Shown: positions 23,072 to 33,045 of the stretch, piece by piece
Position numbering within the stretch: the stretch's first letter is position 1
Layout of the letters: each line of letters opens with the position of its first letter
NCBI GenBank assembly: GCA_032821775.1
Contig: JAVLRN010000006.1
Location: 930,001-994,000 of the forward strand
Source of the DNA: Sanguinoderma infundibulare
Lineage: Eukaryota; Basidiomycota; Agaricomycetes; Polyporales; Polyporaceae
Length of the DNA: 64,000 nt
Direction of reading: 5' to 3'
Made by a program: the position numbers and the translations under genes
Notes under the pieces: generated by a model
What the model saw: only the letters and a program-made list of their open reading frames with translations
The model's database searches: none
Told to the model about the DNA's origin: nothing

Positions 23072-25093
23072 CTATGCCATCGCTGCGCTCTTTCGGACTA
23101 GGTTTCCTTCGCATCGCGTACGTCTTTCTTCATCTCTTCGTGCACATTTCGGGCCCTGGCCTCAGCCGGCTCGTCCACACGGGCCATGCTTACCCTTCTT
23201 CATTCGCGCTCTCCCACCATCTCTGTGTGTATTCTTCGTCACTGTTGTGTTTTCCCGCCTCGTTTTCGTCATTTCTAGACTTGCCTCGATAGGTAGCCAC
23301 GAGAGCCATTCCCTACGCACCGCATTCGTACTTGTCCGTCCACGTATACGTAACCATACCTTACTTGCGCATCTCTCTGATCGTCATCCAGCATCTACCA
23401 CAACTCGCGCTCCCGCATGCATAGTTTCCGTGCCTCGTCTTCTCGTCGGACATCCGTCTCCTCCTCTCACACATGTCTCTTCCGCTATTCCCCACAATTG
23501 ATGAAACGCTCGTTCCGCCGTCCTTCTGCTGTACAGTGTACATGTCCCCCTCGTCGCGCCAGCCTGCAGGCCTTCAAATCCCCGACTCTGATCCACACTG
23601 TACGTGTACGCCATTCGCACCCTCAAGCACGCCCATTCACAAGCTTCACGAGCATTCCATCCTGGTCTTCGCTGCGGTCTCTCGATCGAACACATGTGTT
23701 TTGTCATTCCCTCTTGATGACTTGAGATTTTTGGGACGCTGCTATGATTTCAACGACCTCTACCGTACAATACAGTTATAGCTAGCGACCTTACTTTTAC
23801 GTCTCGCCGGATTCTTACCACTCGAGCTCTCTCTTAGCCTAACTCCAGAAATGTATCGGCAGGAAAAAAGTAAATAGTACGGTGCGCACGGTGCGCGATT
23901 GTAGAACACCTCGATGTCGCGCCTCTAGATTTCGTTCGTTTGTCTCTCTGGCTGCTTGGCGACGATGCACAGTGCGGCCGAGCTGTCGCCCGAGGTGTGT
24001 TGTATTGGCCGAATAGCCGGCGATTGGAACGATTGGGGTGTTTCGCGGAGGAGGGACGGCGAACTTTACTTTGGACCTAGGGGGTGTGGGATGGAATGGA
24101 ACGAGTCTGTTTGCTCCACTACAGCCCACTTTGAAGTTCTGGCTACCGACCTCGCTTCTCGGTAGTGTGGTCACTGCAGGGTCTTGTGTTTTCCACGATC
24201 GATACATCGACCGTGCCTTTGGACATCAGAGACTTGACCTTCGCGAAAACGAGGCCTTGTGGGACCGGCAACTGTTGAGTTGTAAACACCTCCTAAGGTC
24301 CAACGTGAGCGCGCGGCTCGGATCTGGCAGCCGGCAATGATTCTAGACATCGTGAGCTCTCAGCTCAACTCGAAGTCGGGCGATTGAAGAACTCACCATC
24401 CAGCTTGTTTGGGGGTTAAGCAAGGAGGTCTAGACAAGAAGCCGGTACTGGCTCAATGCAGTGTCCGGCCAGTTGAGAGACACCGTGACCGAACGCACGC
24501 GTTTGGCCCGGTGTTTAGAGTGGAGAGCACGCACATCATCGTGCATCGTGCGCAGGGCTGCGACGGCGGCGAGTTGAGATCCCGGCCTCTTCTCTGTACG
24601 CAGGGTGGTTTTCCCAAGGCCCTGGACGGGCGGCGTGGTGTGGAATTTGGGCCTGTTCCGAACGCAGATCCAGAGTTTCGGCCTCACTTGACAGATTGAC
24701 AAGGAATTATGTGAACAGAAGGTGGCTGGCAGATTGGTTGACCGTCTCTTTTCCATCTGGACGACACGAGAGGAGCGTCGCGGTCTTCTCGGCAACTGAA
24801 GGAAACGGAAGACAGAACAGATGGCGCTTTGTCGGGGTTCGAGGGTGAGTTGCAACAGACGAGTACCGGCGTGCTAGACAGAGACCGCAGATGGCGAGCT
24901 TCGAGGATAATGCGGGGTCACTTTGGGACGTCGTTGTGGACGAGGACGAGGCTGGCAGTGGCAGCCAACCGCCCGCAGCCGGGATAAGTAAGAGCCACGT
25001 GAGAGAAGAGTAGTCACTCCCCGCGAATCCCCCTTCACATCCACCACCACCACCCTCCCGCCTCCGCCGCAGTCCTCGCCCATCTTGTACCTC
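23072..25093. other. 2 kb without a recognisable gene
   Basis: This includes the probable 3' UTR of the Zds1-type gene and the 5' region of UBC6. Several frames of 90-150 codons are open on both strands, but they overlap each other and have no motifs. No repeat copy of the local family is present. A non-coding RNA cannot be excluded. Confidence 0.4.
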
Positions 25094-26549
25094 ATGGCTT
25101 CCAAGGCAGCTTACAAGCGAGTGCGTCGACCATTCATCTGTCCGTCCGGTGTTCCTCAACAGTCGCTCACGACCTCTCTAGCTCAGCAAGGAGTATGTCG
25201 CCATGCAGAAGGAGCCGCCCCCGTTCGTCTGGGCCGCGCCTGACGAGAAGAACATCTTGACTTGTGAGTTGACTATGTTGTGGATACGTGGTTATGGGCA
25301 TGCTGACCTGGATCGCCACAGGGAATTACATTATTGTATGTCAGCCCGCTTGTCTTTAAATATCATCTGCTGAAGTACCGCAGCGCGGACCTCCGGACTC
25401 CCCCTTTGCTGGCGGCGAGTATCACGGCGTCCTGCTATTCCCATCAGAGTATCCGTTTAAGCCTCCAGGGATCAAGGCGAGCTCTCCGCCATGACTCAGT
25501 GTCTGTCGGCTCCTAATCCTGTCCCCGTGCGTGTAGATGTTGACACCCTCGGGCCGCTTCCAGCCAGACAAGAAGATCTGCTTTTCAATGTCGGACTTCC
25601 ACCCTGGCTCAGTGAGTTTATTCACCCTCCAGCCCATGTAGGTCTTGAGACCCGAGCCCGCTCACCTCTCCCGCTCGCGCGCACAGTGGAACCCGGCATG
25701 GAGTGTGGCAACAATGTATGTGTCCCTACTTACCCATGACGTTCCGCTTCCGTTTGGCCGCCATGCAATCTCACACGCTGACCCGTGCATCGGCCTTTTC
25801 TGATGGAACAGATTGACCGGCTTGCTATCCTTCATGCTCTCAGATGAGATGACCACAGGCTCCGTGACGTCCACCGACGCCGAGAAACGCACGTACGCCG
25901 TCCGGAGCCATGGATGGAATCTTCAGCAGAAGCGGTTCCGGGAAGCGTTTCCGGAGGTGAGTTTCCTATCCGAGTTCTTCGTCCATTGTTTGTGCGCTCG
26001 GGGACATCTCGCGAACAACAACGAGGTGATCCCGACAAGATCGAAGCTGATGATGTCGATGCGGATGCCTCGAGGCCACCGTACATCATACACTGAAGAG
26101 ACGCAAATATGCGCATGGGGCATCATCTCACTTGCTGACGCTTGTGGGGTTTGTTCGCCCTTTGATGTCTATTGTTCGATTATCTCCCCAATTTACGTCG
26201 TGCTCATCGACATCACCTCGATTTGCAGTACTGCACACCAACCCCACGCGACGTCCCGAACATGGCGCAGAAGGAGCGTGGCGTATCCCCGGCTCCCCCT
26301 GCGACGTCCTCCAGCTCCGCTTCTGCTCCCGTCACCCCAATCCCATTGCAGCCGCCACCCACACAGCCCGCTGCCGCGCCGACAAACGACAAGGCAGTGA
26401 GTCGAACATCGAATGGGACGAGTTCTCCGGGTGACAACGCAGCGCAAGGTTGGGCGGCTTCCCTAAGGCAGATGGTCTGGGAGAAATGGCGGTGGGGTGT
26501 GATACTCGCCCTCGCGCTCGTCGTCTCACGCCTGTCCTCCAGCAACTGA
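25094..26549 (+). CDS. UBC6: Ubc6-type ER tail-anchored ubiquitin-conjugating enzyme E2
   Basis: A multi-exon E2 gene, ATG 25094 (MASKAAYKRLSKEYVAMQKE) to TGA 26547-26549. The UBC fold runs from the N-terminus: PPPFVWAAPDEKNILTWNYI, then RGPPDSPFAGGEYHGVLLFP, then EYPFKPPGIKMLTPSGRF. The catalytic cysteine is in DKKICFSMSDFHPGSWNPAW, the Ubc6/UBE2J form of the active site. A Pro/Ser-rich linker (residues ~175-230) leads to a single C-terminal helix, WRWGVILALALVVSRLSSSN, that anchors the protein in the ER membrane with the catalytic domain in the cytosol. The family works in ER-associated degradation with the Doa10 ligase. A long intron (~270 bp) separates the core from the linker exon, which starts at YCTPTPRDVPNM. 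No defects are seen. Confidence 0.93.
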
Positions 26550-27580
26550 CGATGCTGGCCGCGCCCCCGCTGCGTCGCGCATGGCAGTGGTCCTGATCGT
26601 CAGCGCCTAACAGAGGAGCGGATTGTGCGTCCGCGACGTGGAGATGAGGGTCTTTTTGTTGGTGCCCGTGGCTTGCGATCAGCGCGCGCGGCGGTTCGGG
26701 GGTGGTGTACGAGTGCGTTGCTTTTTCTCTCCATCTTCCTGCAGCCACCCCTCCTCTTATCCGTGCGCTATCTCTTTTCCCCTCCCTCCCTCCCTCCCTC
26801 CCTCCTCCCTCCCTTCGTTCCCTTCTCCCCGTCCGCATAGTCAAGCAGCATCGTCATATTAAATTAATGGACCCGCAGACGACGTGTTTGAATAGGATCA
26901 CGCACACTCCTTGGTTTCTCCCCTTTCTTTCCTACCTGGTTGGTTGCCTTGCCGGTCATCGATTCTTCCTCATAGCCTTGTCGTATTCCCCCCTACACCA
27001 CTCGTTCCATCCATCATCTGGTCTCCCGATAATGCGGAGTTTGTATGCCTAACTAGTAGACCGCGCGGAATTCAATGTTCGGGATCGCCCACCCATCATT
27101 AATCTGACTTGGTCCAGTCCACTCGCAGTTGCGATTCGAAGGGCCTTGCGGTCAGTCAGCGGAGGATTTTGTCTAGCGAGGGGACGGTCCGTGGTTGGTT
27201 TGTCTACGTTTTGTGCGACGAGACTGTAGGGAATGCTTGGAGCGCTATGCTACATCATGGGGATTACGAGGAGAAAGTGATCTACTTGTGGGTTTCCGAG
27301 ATAATAGTAGCACAGTGAACGAACACAGTAAACGACAGAGATGCACAGCCAAGAGGGTAAAGCAAGCGGCAATCTCGATCCTGCAGACGCGTCTGCGGTC
27401 TGCCCGACAACCTGTTTTATACAGCATAACGCGGTCTGCCCGGGTCAGGGAAGCACGCGCACGCGCATCTGGTGCGAGACAGCAACGAGCGGCCACAGGC
27501 CCGCGGGACTCCTGCACGATGCCCATCGATCAGCCAGCTATCTTGCCATGGATGTCGTTCTGGACGCTGGCGACTTGAAC
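26550..27580. other. 1 kb intergenic between UBC6 and the NTF2-like gene (convergent)
   Basis: The two genes converge here, so this is mainly two 3' UTRs and spacer. It contains a pyrimidine tract (26774-26816). No coding frame is convincing. Confidence 0.4.
26774..26816 (+). repeat. CCT(C)-rich pyrimidine tract
   Basis: A run of tandem CCCT/CCTC units in the UBC6 3' flank: low-complexity sequence, uninterrupted pyrimidine on the plus strand. Confidence 0.8.
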
Positions 27581-27603
27581 TCACCGATCTGATTCGTCCT
27601 CGT

Positions 27604-27638
<35 letters not shown>

Positions 27639-30181
27639 CCCTCGCCCTCGCCCTCGCCCTCGCCCTCGACCCCGCCCTTGTCCCGTTCCCGACGCCTGAG
27701 CACGAAGCGCTGCTCGATTGACCACCGGGACGTCACCGCGCGCCCTTTGCCTTTGTCTTTGTCTCTCCCGCTCCCGTTGTCACCGCTGACGCCCTCGCCC
27801 GACGCGTGCTCCTGGACGGCGTAGCAGATGAGGAGCACGTCTTCCGACGCCGACCCGGGCACGCACGCGACGTCCCACGAGAGCTTGCCGCCGCCGCCGT
27901 CGCCGTCGCCGTCACCATCGTGGGGAGACGGCGGGCAGGAGCTCAGCGTGAGGTGCGGGGGGAGCGCGAGGAGAGCCGCGAGGACGGCTCGCCGGCCCTG
28001 GCGGAGGGTGGGTGGGAGCGTCGGCCGAGCGTCGTCGTCCTCGTCCTGGACGCGTCGAACTTGGGTCTGGGTCTGGGTCTGGGCTTGGAGGGAGAAGAGC
28101 GCGGAGCGGGCGTAGGCGTGCGCGAGCGAGACGCGATCGTCGACGAAGGCGTCGAGGTACCTGCGGGCATGCTGGTTAGGTTGCTATACGCGGATATGGA
28201 GCCGAGCGAGGACGAGATGTGGGACGGACCGTTCGATGAAGTCGAGCGCGGCGTCTACCAGCGCGTCTTCTGCGGCCGCTGCGGAAGAAAGGAAAGCGAA
28301 CGCAGCGGCGGGAGAGGCGGCGGGCCCGGCGTGGATGGTTACTGGCGGAGGTCTGGGACAATGCGACGATGGACCCGCGACGGAAGTGAGTTGCGTCGTT
28401 GAGGCCGAAGCGCTCGGGAACCGCGATGCTAGCGGTTCACTGCTTGGTCGACGGCGTGCTGCAGACGACGCAGAGGACGAGATCGCGGGCACTTCCATCG
28501 CGTCGTCAGTGAGATCTATAATATCTGAGGGCGGTCGGGCCGCATTCTTCCTGGCCGGCTGCTCGGTTGCGGGTGGTCGGTGTGGCGGGGCCTGCGTTTT
28601 GTTTACCGCATGAGGCACAGCCTCAGCAGGTGTGGAGGCAGAGGTGGGGTATTGACTCGGGCCCGCCGTCCGCAAAGGAGTATCCATCGACTGTGCACCA
28701 CGGCCAATGGGAAGTGTCGGGACAGCAGTGTCGAAAATCCCAGAGGACGATGCCTTCCGCTTCCTTCGCTTCTTTGGCCTATCGATAGACTGCTCCGACT
28801 CAGGTTGTGTTGGGTCAGCGAAATCAGGTTGGGCAGATCCTGCTCCTGTTGTAGACCCGAACAAGCCGTCACTCGTCATCAGAGGCGGGGGTGGGCGCAA
28901 AGTATCCGACAGTACATCCACCGGACTCTCCCTATTCAAATCGTCAGCTCCAACGTTTTCCCCCAGTATCGTTCACGTACCAATCAATGACCATCCCGTC
29001 CTCGCGCGCGAAGACGCGAATGACCTGCAAGCCCAGCGCACGCAGCTTCTGCATCTCGGTGGCGGCCAGCTGCCAGCGGGCGGCTTGGAAGTTTGGTTGC
29101 TTGCTCCTGCACTCGGGAGGCAGCGGCGCGATGCGCACGCAACCCTCCTTGACGAGGCGGGGAGCGTCGACTGTCAGCGATGGAGATGGGCTGCGTTCGC
29201 GCTTTACCGGCATCGGTGCTGAGATTGTGGACAGGGGGCTGGTTGAAAAGGTTGGATATACTTCTTGTACGGCCGATGAAGGGAACGCCCCGTTTGGCAA
29301 AGGTGCCAATGGTTCAACACTTTGAGAAACAATCCTGTGGCGCGTGGGTATGGGTATGAGGGGCGCGGTGGCGCTCTGACCAGAAGGAAGATTAAGGTCG
29401 ACGAGCAACAGATCTGATGCGGACGCGAAGGATTTGGAAGGGTTCGCGGTGGAAGCTGAGAGGCCGGCAGCACCTGCTTGCCCATCAACCAAAGGAGGAC
29501 TTTCGTCTAGAGGTACCTGGATGCTGCTTGAGGATTCTTGCGTAATTGGGGCAGGAAGTGTCTCGGAGGCACGATGATTGCGAGATCGGGAATGATGGCG
29601 CGCAACCTTGCGTCGTTTTGGAGGAGGCCAATTGCTGTTTGTGGACCTTAACGGGACAGAAACTGCCTCAGAAAGTGGAGTGGTCACTTGGACCATCGAG
29701 CTTCCCGGGCGCTCCGTCTCGAAGCCAGTCTTTTCGTCAGGGTTGGCGGAATCGAGGGTAAGGAACGGGTCGTGTGGTGGCAGGGCCGCTCCTTGACGAA
29801 TAGTTGCAGGACAAGATGGATGACCAAAAGGCTTGTCCTGCGACGCGCTAGCTGGTCCATTTCCTATGGCTCATGAGCATTCGTATCGTTGCGGGAGCTG
29901 GCCAAAGGATCATTGGGACGCGCACCATGTCCATTCCATCGATGCAGCGAGGAGCCATTCCCTCCGATGCGAGAGGCGTGGGGTCCTGACAATGAACTGC
30001 GGGGCTGAGGAGCGGAAGATCTCACCGTAGGCGGCCCTGTGAGGTTTCTCTTACTGAGTAGCTCATTGGGCTGAGCATCCTCTCGAGGAAGCGAACGACC
30101 CTGAGTCCCGCGGGGGAACTTGCTGAACGGCCGTCCACGGTAGACGCGATTGGAGGAACCGAGACGGGAGTTGAAGGACAT
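27581..30181 (-). CDS. Large disordered protein with probable C-terminal NTF2-like domain
   Basis: A minus-strand gene from ATG 30181 (MSFNSRLGSSNRVYRGRPF) to TGA 27581-27583, with at least three introns. The junction MVIDW/ESPVDVLSDT is a clear 49-50 bp intron near 28945; another near 28180 joins RLHIR to RYLDAFVDDRVSLAHAYARS. Most of the protein is Ser/Pro/Arg-rich and disordered, with nuclear-localisation-like clusters (PKKRRKRKAS) and an acidic DIIDLTDDAMEV resembling a SUMO-interacting motif. A short ordered block (WQLAATEMQKLRALGLQVIR) lies in the middle. The end, from FLSSAAAAEDALVDAALDF onward, has the helix-then-sheet pattern of NTF2-like domains (as in Mex67-type export factors) with a late WSIEQRFVLRR strand, then a repeat-encoded acidic tail. 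The NTF2 assignment is an inference from pattern; function is unknown, probably nuclear. Confidence 0.7.
27596..27668 (+). repeat. Coding hexanucleotide tandem repeat (CTCGTC)n(CTCGCC)n
   Basis: About four CTCGTC units followed by about seven CTCGCC units. On the coding (minus) strand these read Gly-Glu repeats and then Asp-Glu repeats, forming the extreme C-terminal acidic tail of the NTF2-like protein. Whole-hexamer changes keep the frame, so tail length could vary between strains. Confidence 0.9.
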
Positions 30182-30587
30182 GTCGCCGCCGTCCCTGCCT
30201 TTCCGCTAGCGGCGCCGGGTTGTGGGCGGATGGGAGGGGCAGGACGATCAGCTGCAGTCCATCGCGAGTGAGTGCACAGAGCAGACCTCGTCCCGCTCCC
30301 ATCCACGTCCTCCCCGAGCCGAAGCCTGTGACCCACGCGCGTGACCCTTCGCGTCCCTGCAACCAGTCACGGTCGCGCCTCTGTTCCCGCCGCCGACGTC
30401 GACGCGTCTCTCTGTCCCATCCCCCGCTGAAATATACCTCGTCTTCCACCAACGTTCACCCCGCCGCTACCACTCGCAACGAAACGACGCCGCGAACTTC
30501 GTCGTTTGGCATCATTTGTGTTTCAGGGACTCGGAGTACTTAATCCTCGCTCACCTCCCATAGCGCAAGTAGCAGGGTACACCATAT
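30182..30587. promoter_or_regulatory. Divergent promoter region, NTF2-like gene / APN2
   Basis: About 400 bases between two head-to-head starts. No other gene is seen. TATATATG overlaps the APN2 start codon itself, so it is not a TATA box for that gene. The promoter role is inferred from the layout. Confidence 0.45.
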
Positions 30588-32750
30588 ATGCGCGTTTTGT
30601 CTTGGAATATCGTGCGTACGCATATACTTCCGTCATTGGCTTCCACTCATCTCACTCTAGAATGGCATTAAAACATTACCCAAGTATCACCCGTAAGCAC
30701 CGGTCGGCAATCGGTTCCTGGAGTGTTTCTCAGTTTCATCCGCTACCAGATGGAACACGTTCAAATCCTGCGAAGGCATTCTCGATGAGATCAAGGCCGA
30801 CGTGATATGCTTTCAAGGTACGTGCTTCAATCAGCGCTCTCCTGTCCCATCCGCACCTTACGTTCGCAATAGAGATGAAATCCTCTCGTGCTTCCTTGCC
30901 TCGCGATGTTGCTCTCCCAGGCCCATATCATTCCTTCTTCTCTTTCCCAGGAAGCAAGGGTGGCTACAGCGGAGTGGCAGTCTATGTAGACTCGCGCAAG
31001 GTTACTCCCCTGAAGGCCGAAGAAGGTCTCGCCGGCAAGCTCCAGCCCGATCCTCCTTTGTACCCGGAAGAGCGAATATCACCTTCCTATCCCTATCCGC
31101 ACGATATCGATCTCTATGCAGACGAAGAAGGAAACGTACCATCCTCGTTTAACGACCTCGACGGCGAAGGTCGTGGGCTCGTCGTGGACTTCGGTCTCTT
31201 CGTCCTCATCAACGTGTATTGCCCCAACGAAACGTCTGATGCGCGACTGTCGTTCAAGATGAACTACCATCTCATGCTGCAGGAACGTGTCCGCAAACTG
31301 GTTGAGGATGAAGGGCGCGAGGTCATCGTCCTCGGAGACATCAATGTATGCGCCACGCCTATGGACCACTGCGACGGACACCTCCCGAGCAACAGCGCAA
31401 CTTTCTACGACCATCCTGCCCGAGCGTGGTTCCACAAGTGGATCGGCCCTGACGGCCTCATGACTGACATCGTCCGACAGTTCCATCCCGACCGCAAGGG
31501 TCTCTTCACGTGTGGGTGTTTTTGTCCTTGCCCGTTCCTGCGATGCACGAGACTGACAGACTTTCTCAGGTTGGAATATGAAAATTCAGGCTCGTGAAAC
31601 AAACTATGGCACCCGCGTCGACTACATTCTTGTCACCAAAGGCCTCCTTCCCTGGATCTCCCACGGAGACATCCAGCCCTCGCTCAAGGGCTCCGATCAC
31701 TGTCCCATTTACATTGACCTCCGCGAGGAGATAGCCCTCGGGTCAGGGGAGACCCTCACTCTACGCGACGCGATGAAGCAGACCCCGAACCTGACCGATC
31801 CTCCCCGGATAGCGGCAAAGTACTGGGACGAGTTCTCTGGCAAGCAGACCATCCTCTCTGCGTTCTTCACCAAAGGCCCCGCGGTGAAGAGGAACGGGGA
31901 CACCCCGCCGTGCACTACGCCGACGCCAGCACCAGCTCCTACCCAGACCCCAAGCACCTCCACTTCTGCCGCTCCTTCGACCTCGACTTCTCCGGAGCTC
32001 GAGCGCGCTCCGACGCCCCCAGCTGAGCCGCCGCCAAAGAAGCTAAAACCATCCCACTCCCGCCCGGCTCCACAGCCTACCGCAGCCAACAAGCGCAAGT
32101 CCGCCGAGAGCCAGGCGTCCTCCAAGAAGCGGAAAACCGCGGTCGTCAAGGGCCAGGCGAGCATCGCGTCCTTCTTCTCCAAACCCTCGACTTCCGCATC
32201 TACGTCCGACTCCGTTTCTTCCTCATTCGCCCGAAAAGCCCAAGAGGTCATCGACGTCGACTGCGTCGACGCCACACCCACCTCCGACCCTCCCGCGCCG
32301 AGCTCCTCCCAGTCGCACGCCCCCGACGACTCTGACCAGCTCGACGCCGACTACCGCCTCGCCCTCGCCCTCGCCTCGTCCCCAGACGAAGACACTCTCC
32401 CCTCCGCCCCAAGCCAAAGCCAAACCTCAAGCAACAAAGCGGCGGCGTGGTCCACGCTCTTCGCGCCCGTCCGAGCGCCACGCTGCACGGTGCACAACGA
32501 GCCCGCGCGGCTCTACACGGTCAACAAGCAGGGCCCGAACAAGGGCAAGACGTTCTACCTCTGCGCGCGCCCCGTCGGCCCCGGGTACGACAAGGGCAGG
32601 CACGAGCGGCTGCGGGACGAGGTCGACCACCGGTACCGGTGCAACTACTTCAAGTGGGCGAGCGAGGTCCACCGGGAGGCGATGCGCGAGCGGGAGAGGG
32701 CTGGCGGCGGGGGGAATGGAGGAGCAGCTGTGGGTAAAGGGCGGACATGA
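30588..32750 (+). CDS. APN2: AP endonuclease 2 (Apn2, exonuclease III family) with GRF zinc finger
   Basis: Five exons (30588-30611, 30661-30692, 30750-30817, 30873-31511, 31570-32750) give exactly 647 residues. The N-terminal endonuclease domain has MRVLSWNINGIKTLPKYHP, the metal-binding Glu in ADVICFQEMKSSR, SKGGYSGVAVYVD, VLGDINVC (catalytic Asp/Asn), GTRVDYILVT and a final SDHCPIYIDL (catalytic Asp-His). A Ser/Thr/Pro-rich linker follows. It carries GQASIASFFSKP, which fits a PCNA-interacting (PIP-like) motif Q-x-x-I-x-x-F-F at ~residue 440. The C-terminus is a GRF zinc finger (PRCTVHNEPARLYTVNKQGP ... FYLCARP ... CNYFKWASE). This is the Apn2/APE2 order: nuclear repair of abasic sites and 3'-blocked ends with PCNA. 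The first intron acceptor at 30749 was chosen because it restores HPWNTFKSCEGILDEIKAD. Confidence 0.95.
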
Positions 32751-33045
32751 GTTAGGACTTTTTTGAGAAAGAGAGAGGCTGTGTGTCGTCGTGTCTTGCT
32801 TTTTGCTGAGCTTTTGGATGTCTTCATCGCTTTGCATACTGTACTACGTAGAACCCGCCCCGGGGCCGGCGGGCTAATCTGCTTGTATACAACCGGATCG
32901 TTAAACGTACACAGTTAGGAGGGATGTGGAGGCAAGTCCGAGCGGTTATGGTTAGGAACACGAGGAACGCAAGATGTGCAGCAATGTGGGGGTGGGGGGA
33001 TGGAAGAGACGGGAAGATGATGGCGGAAATCAAATAAGATGACGA

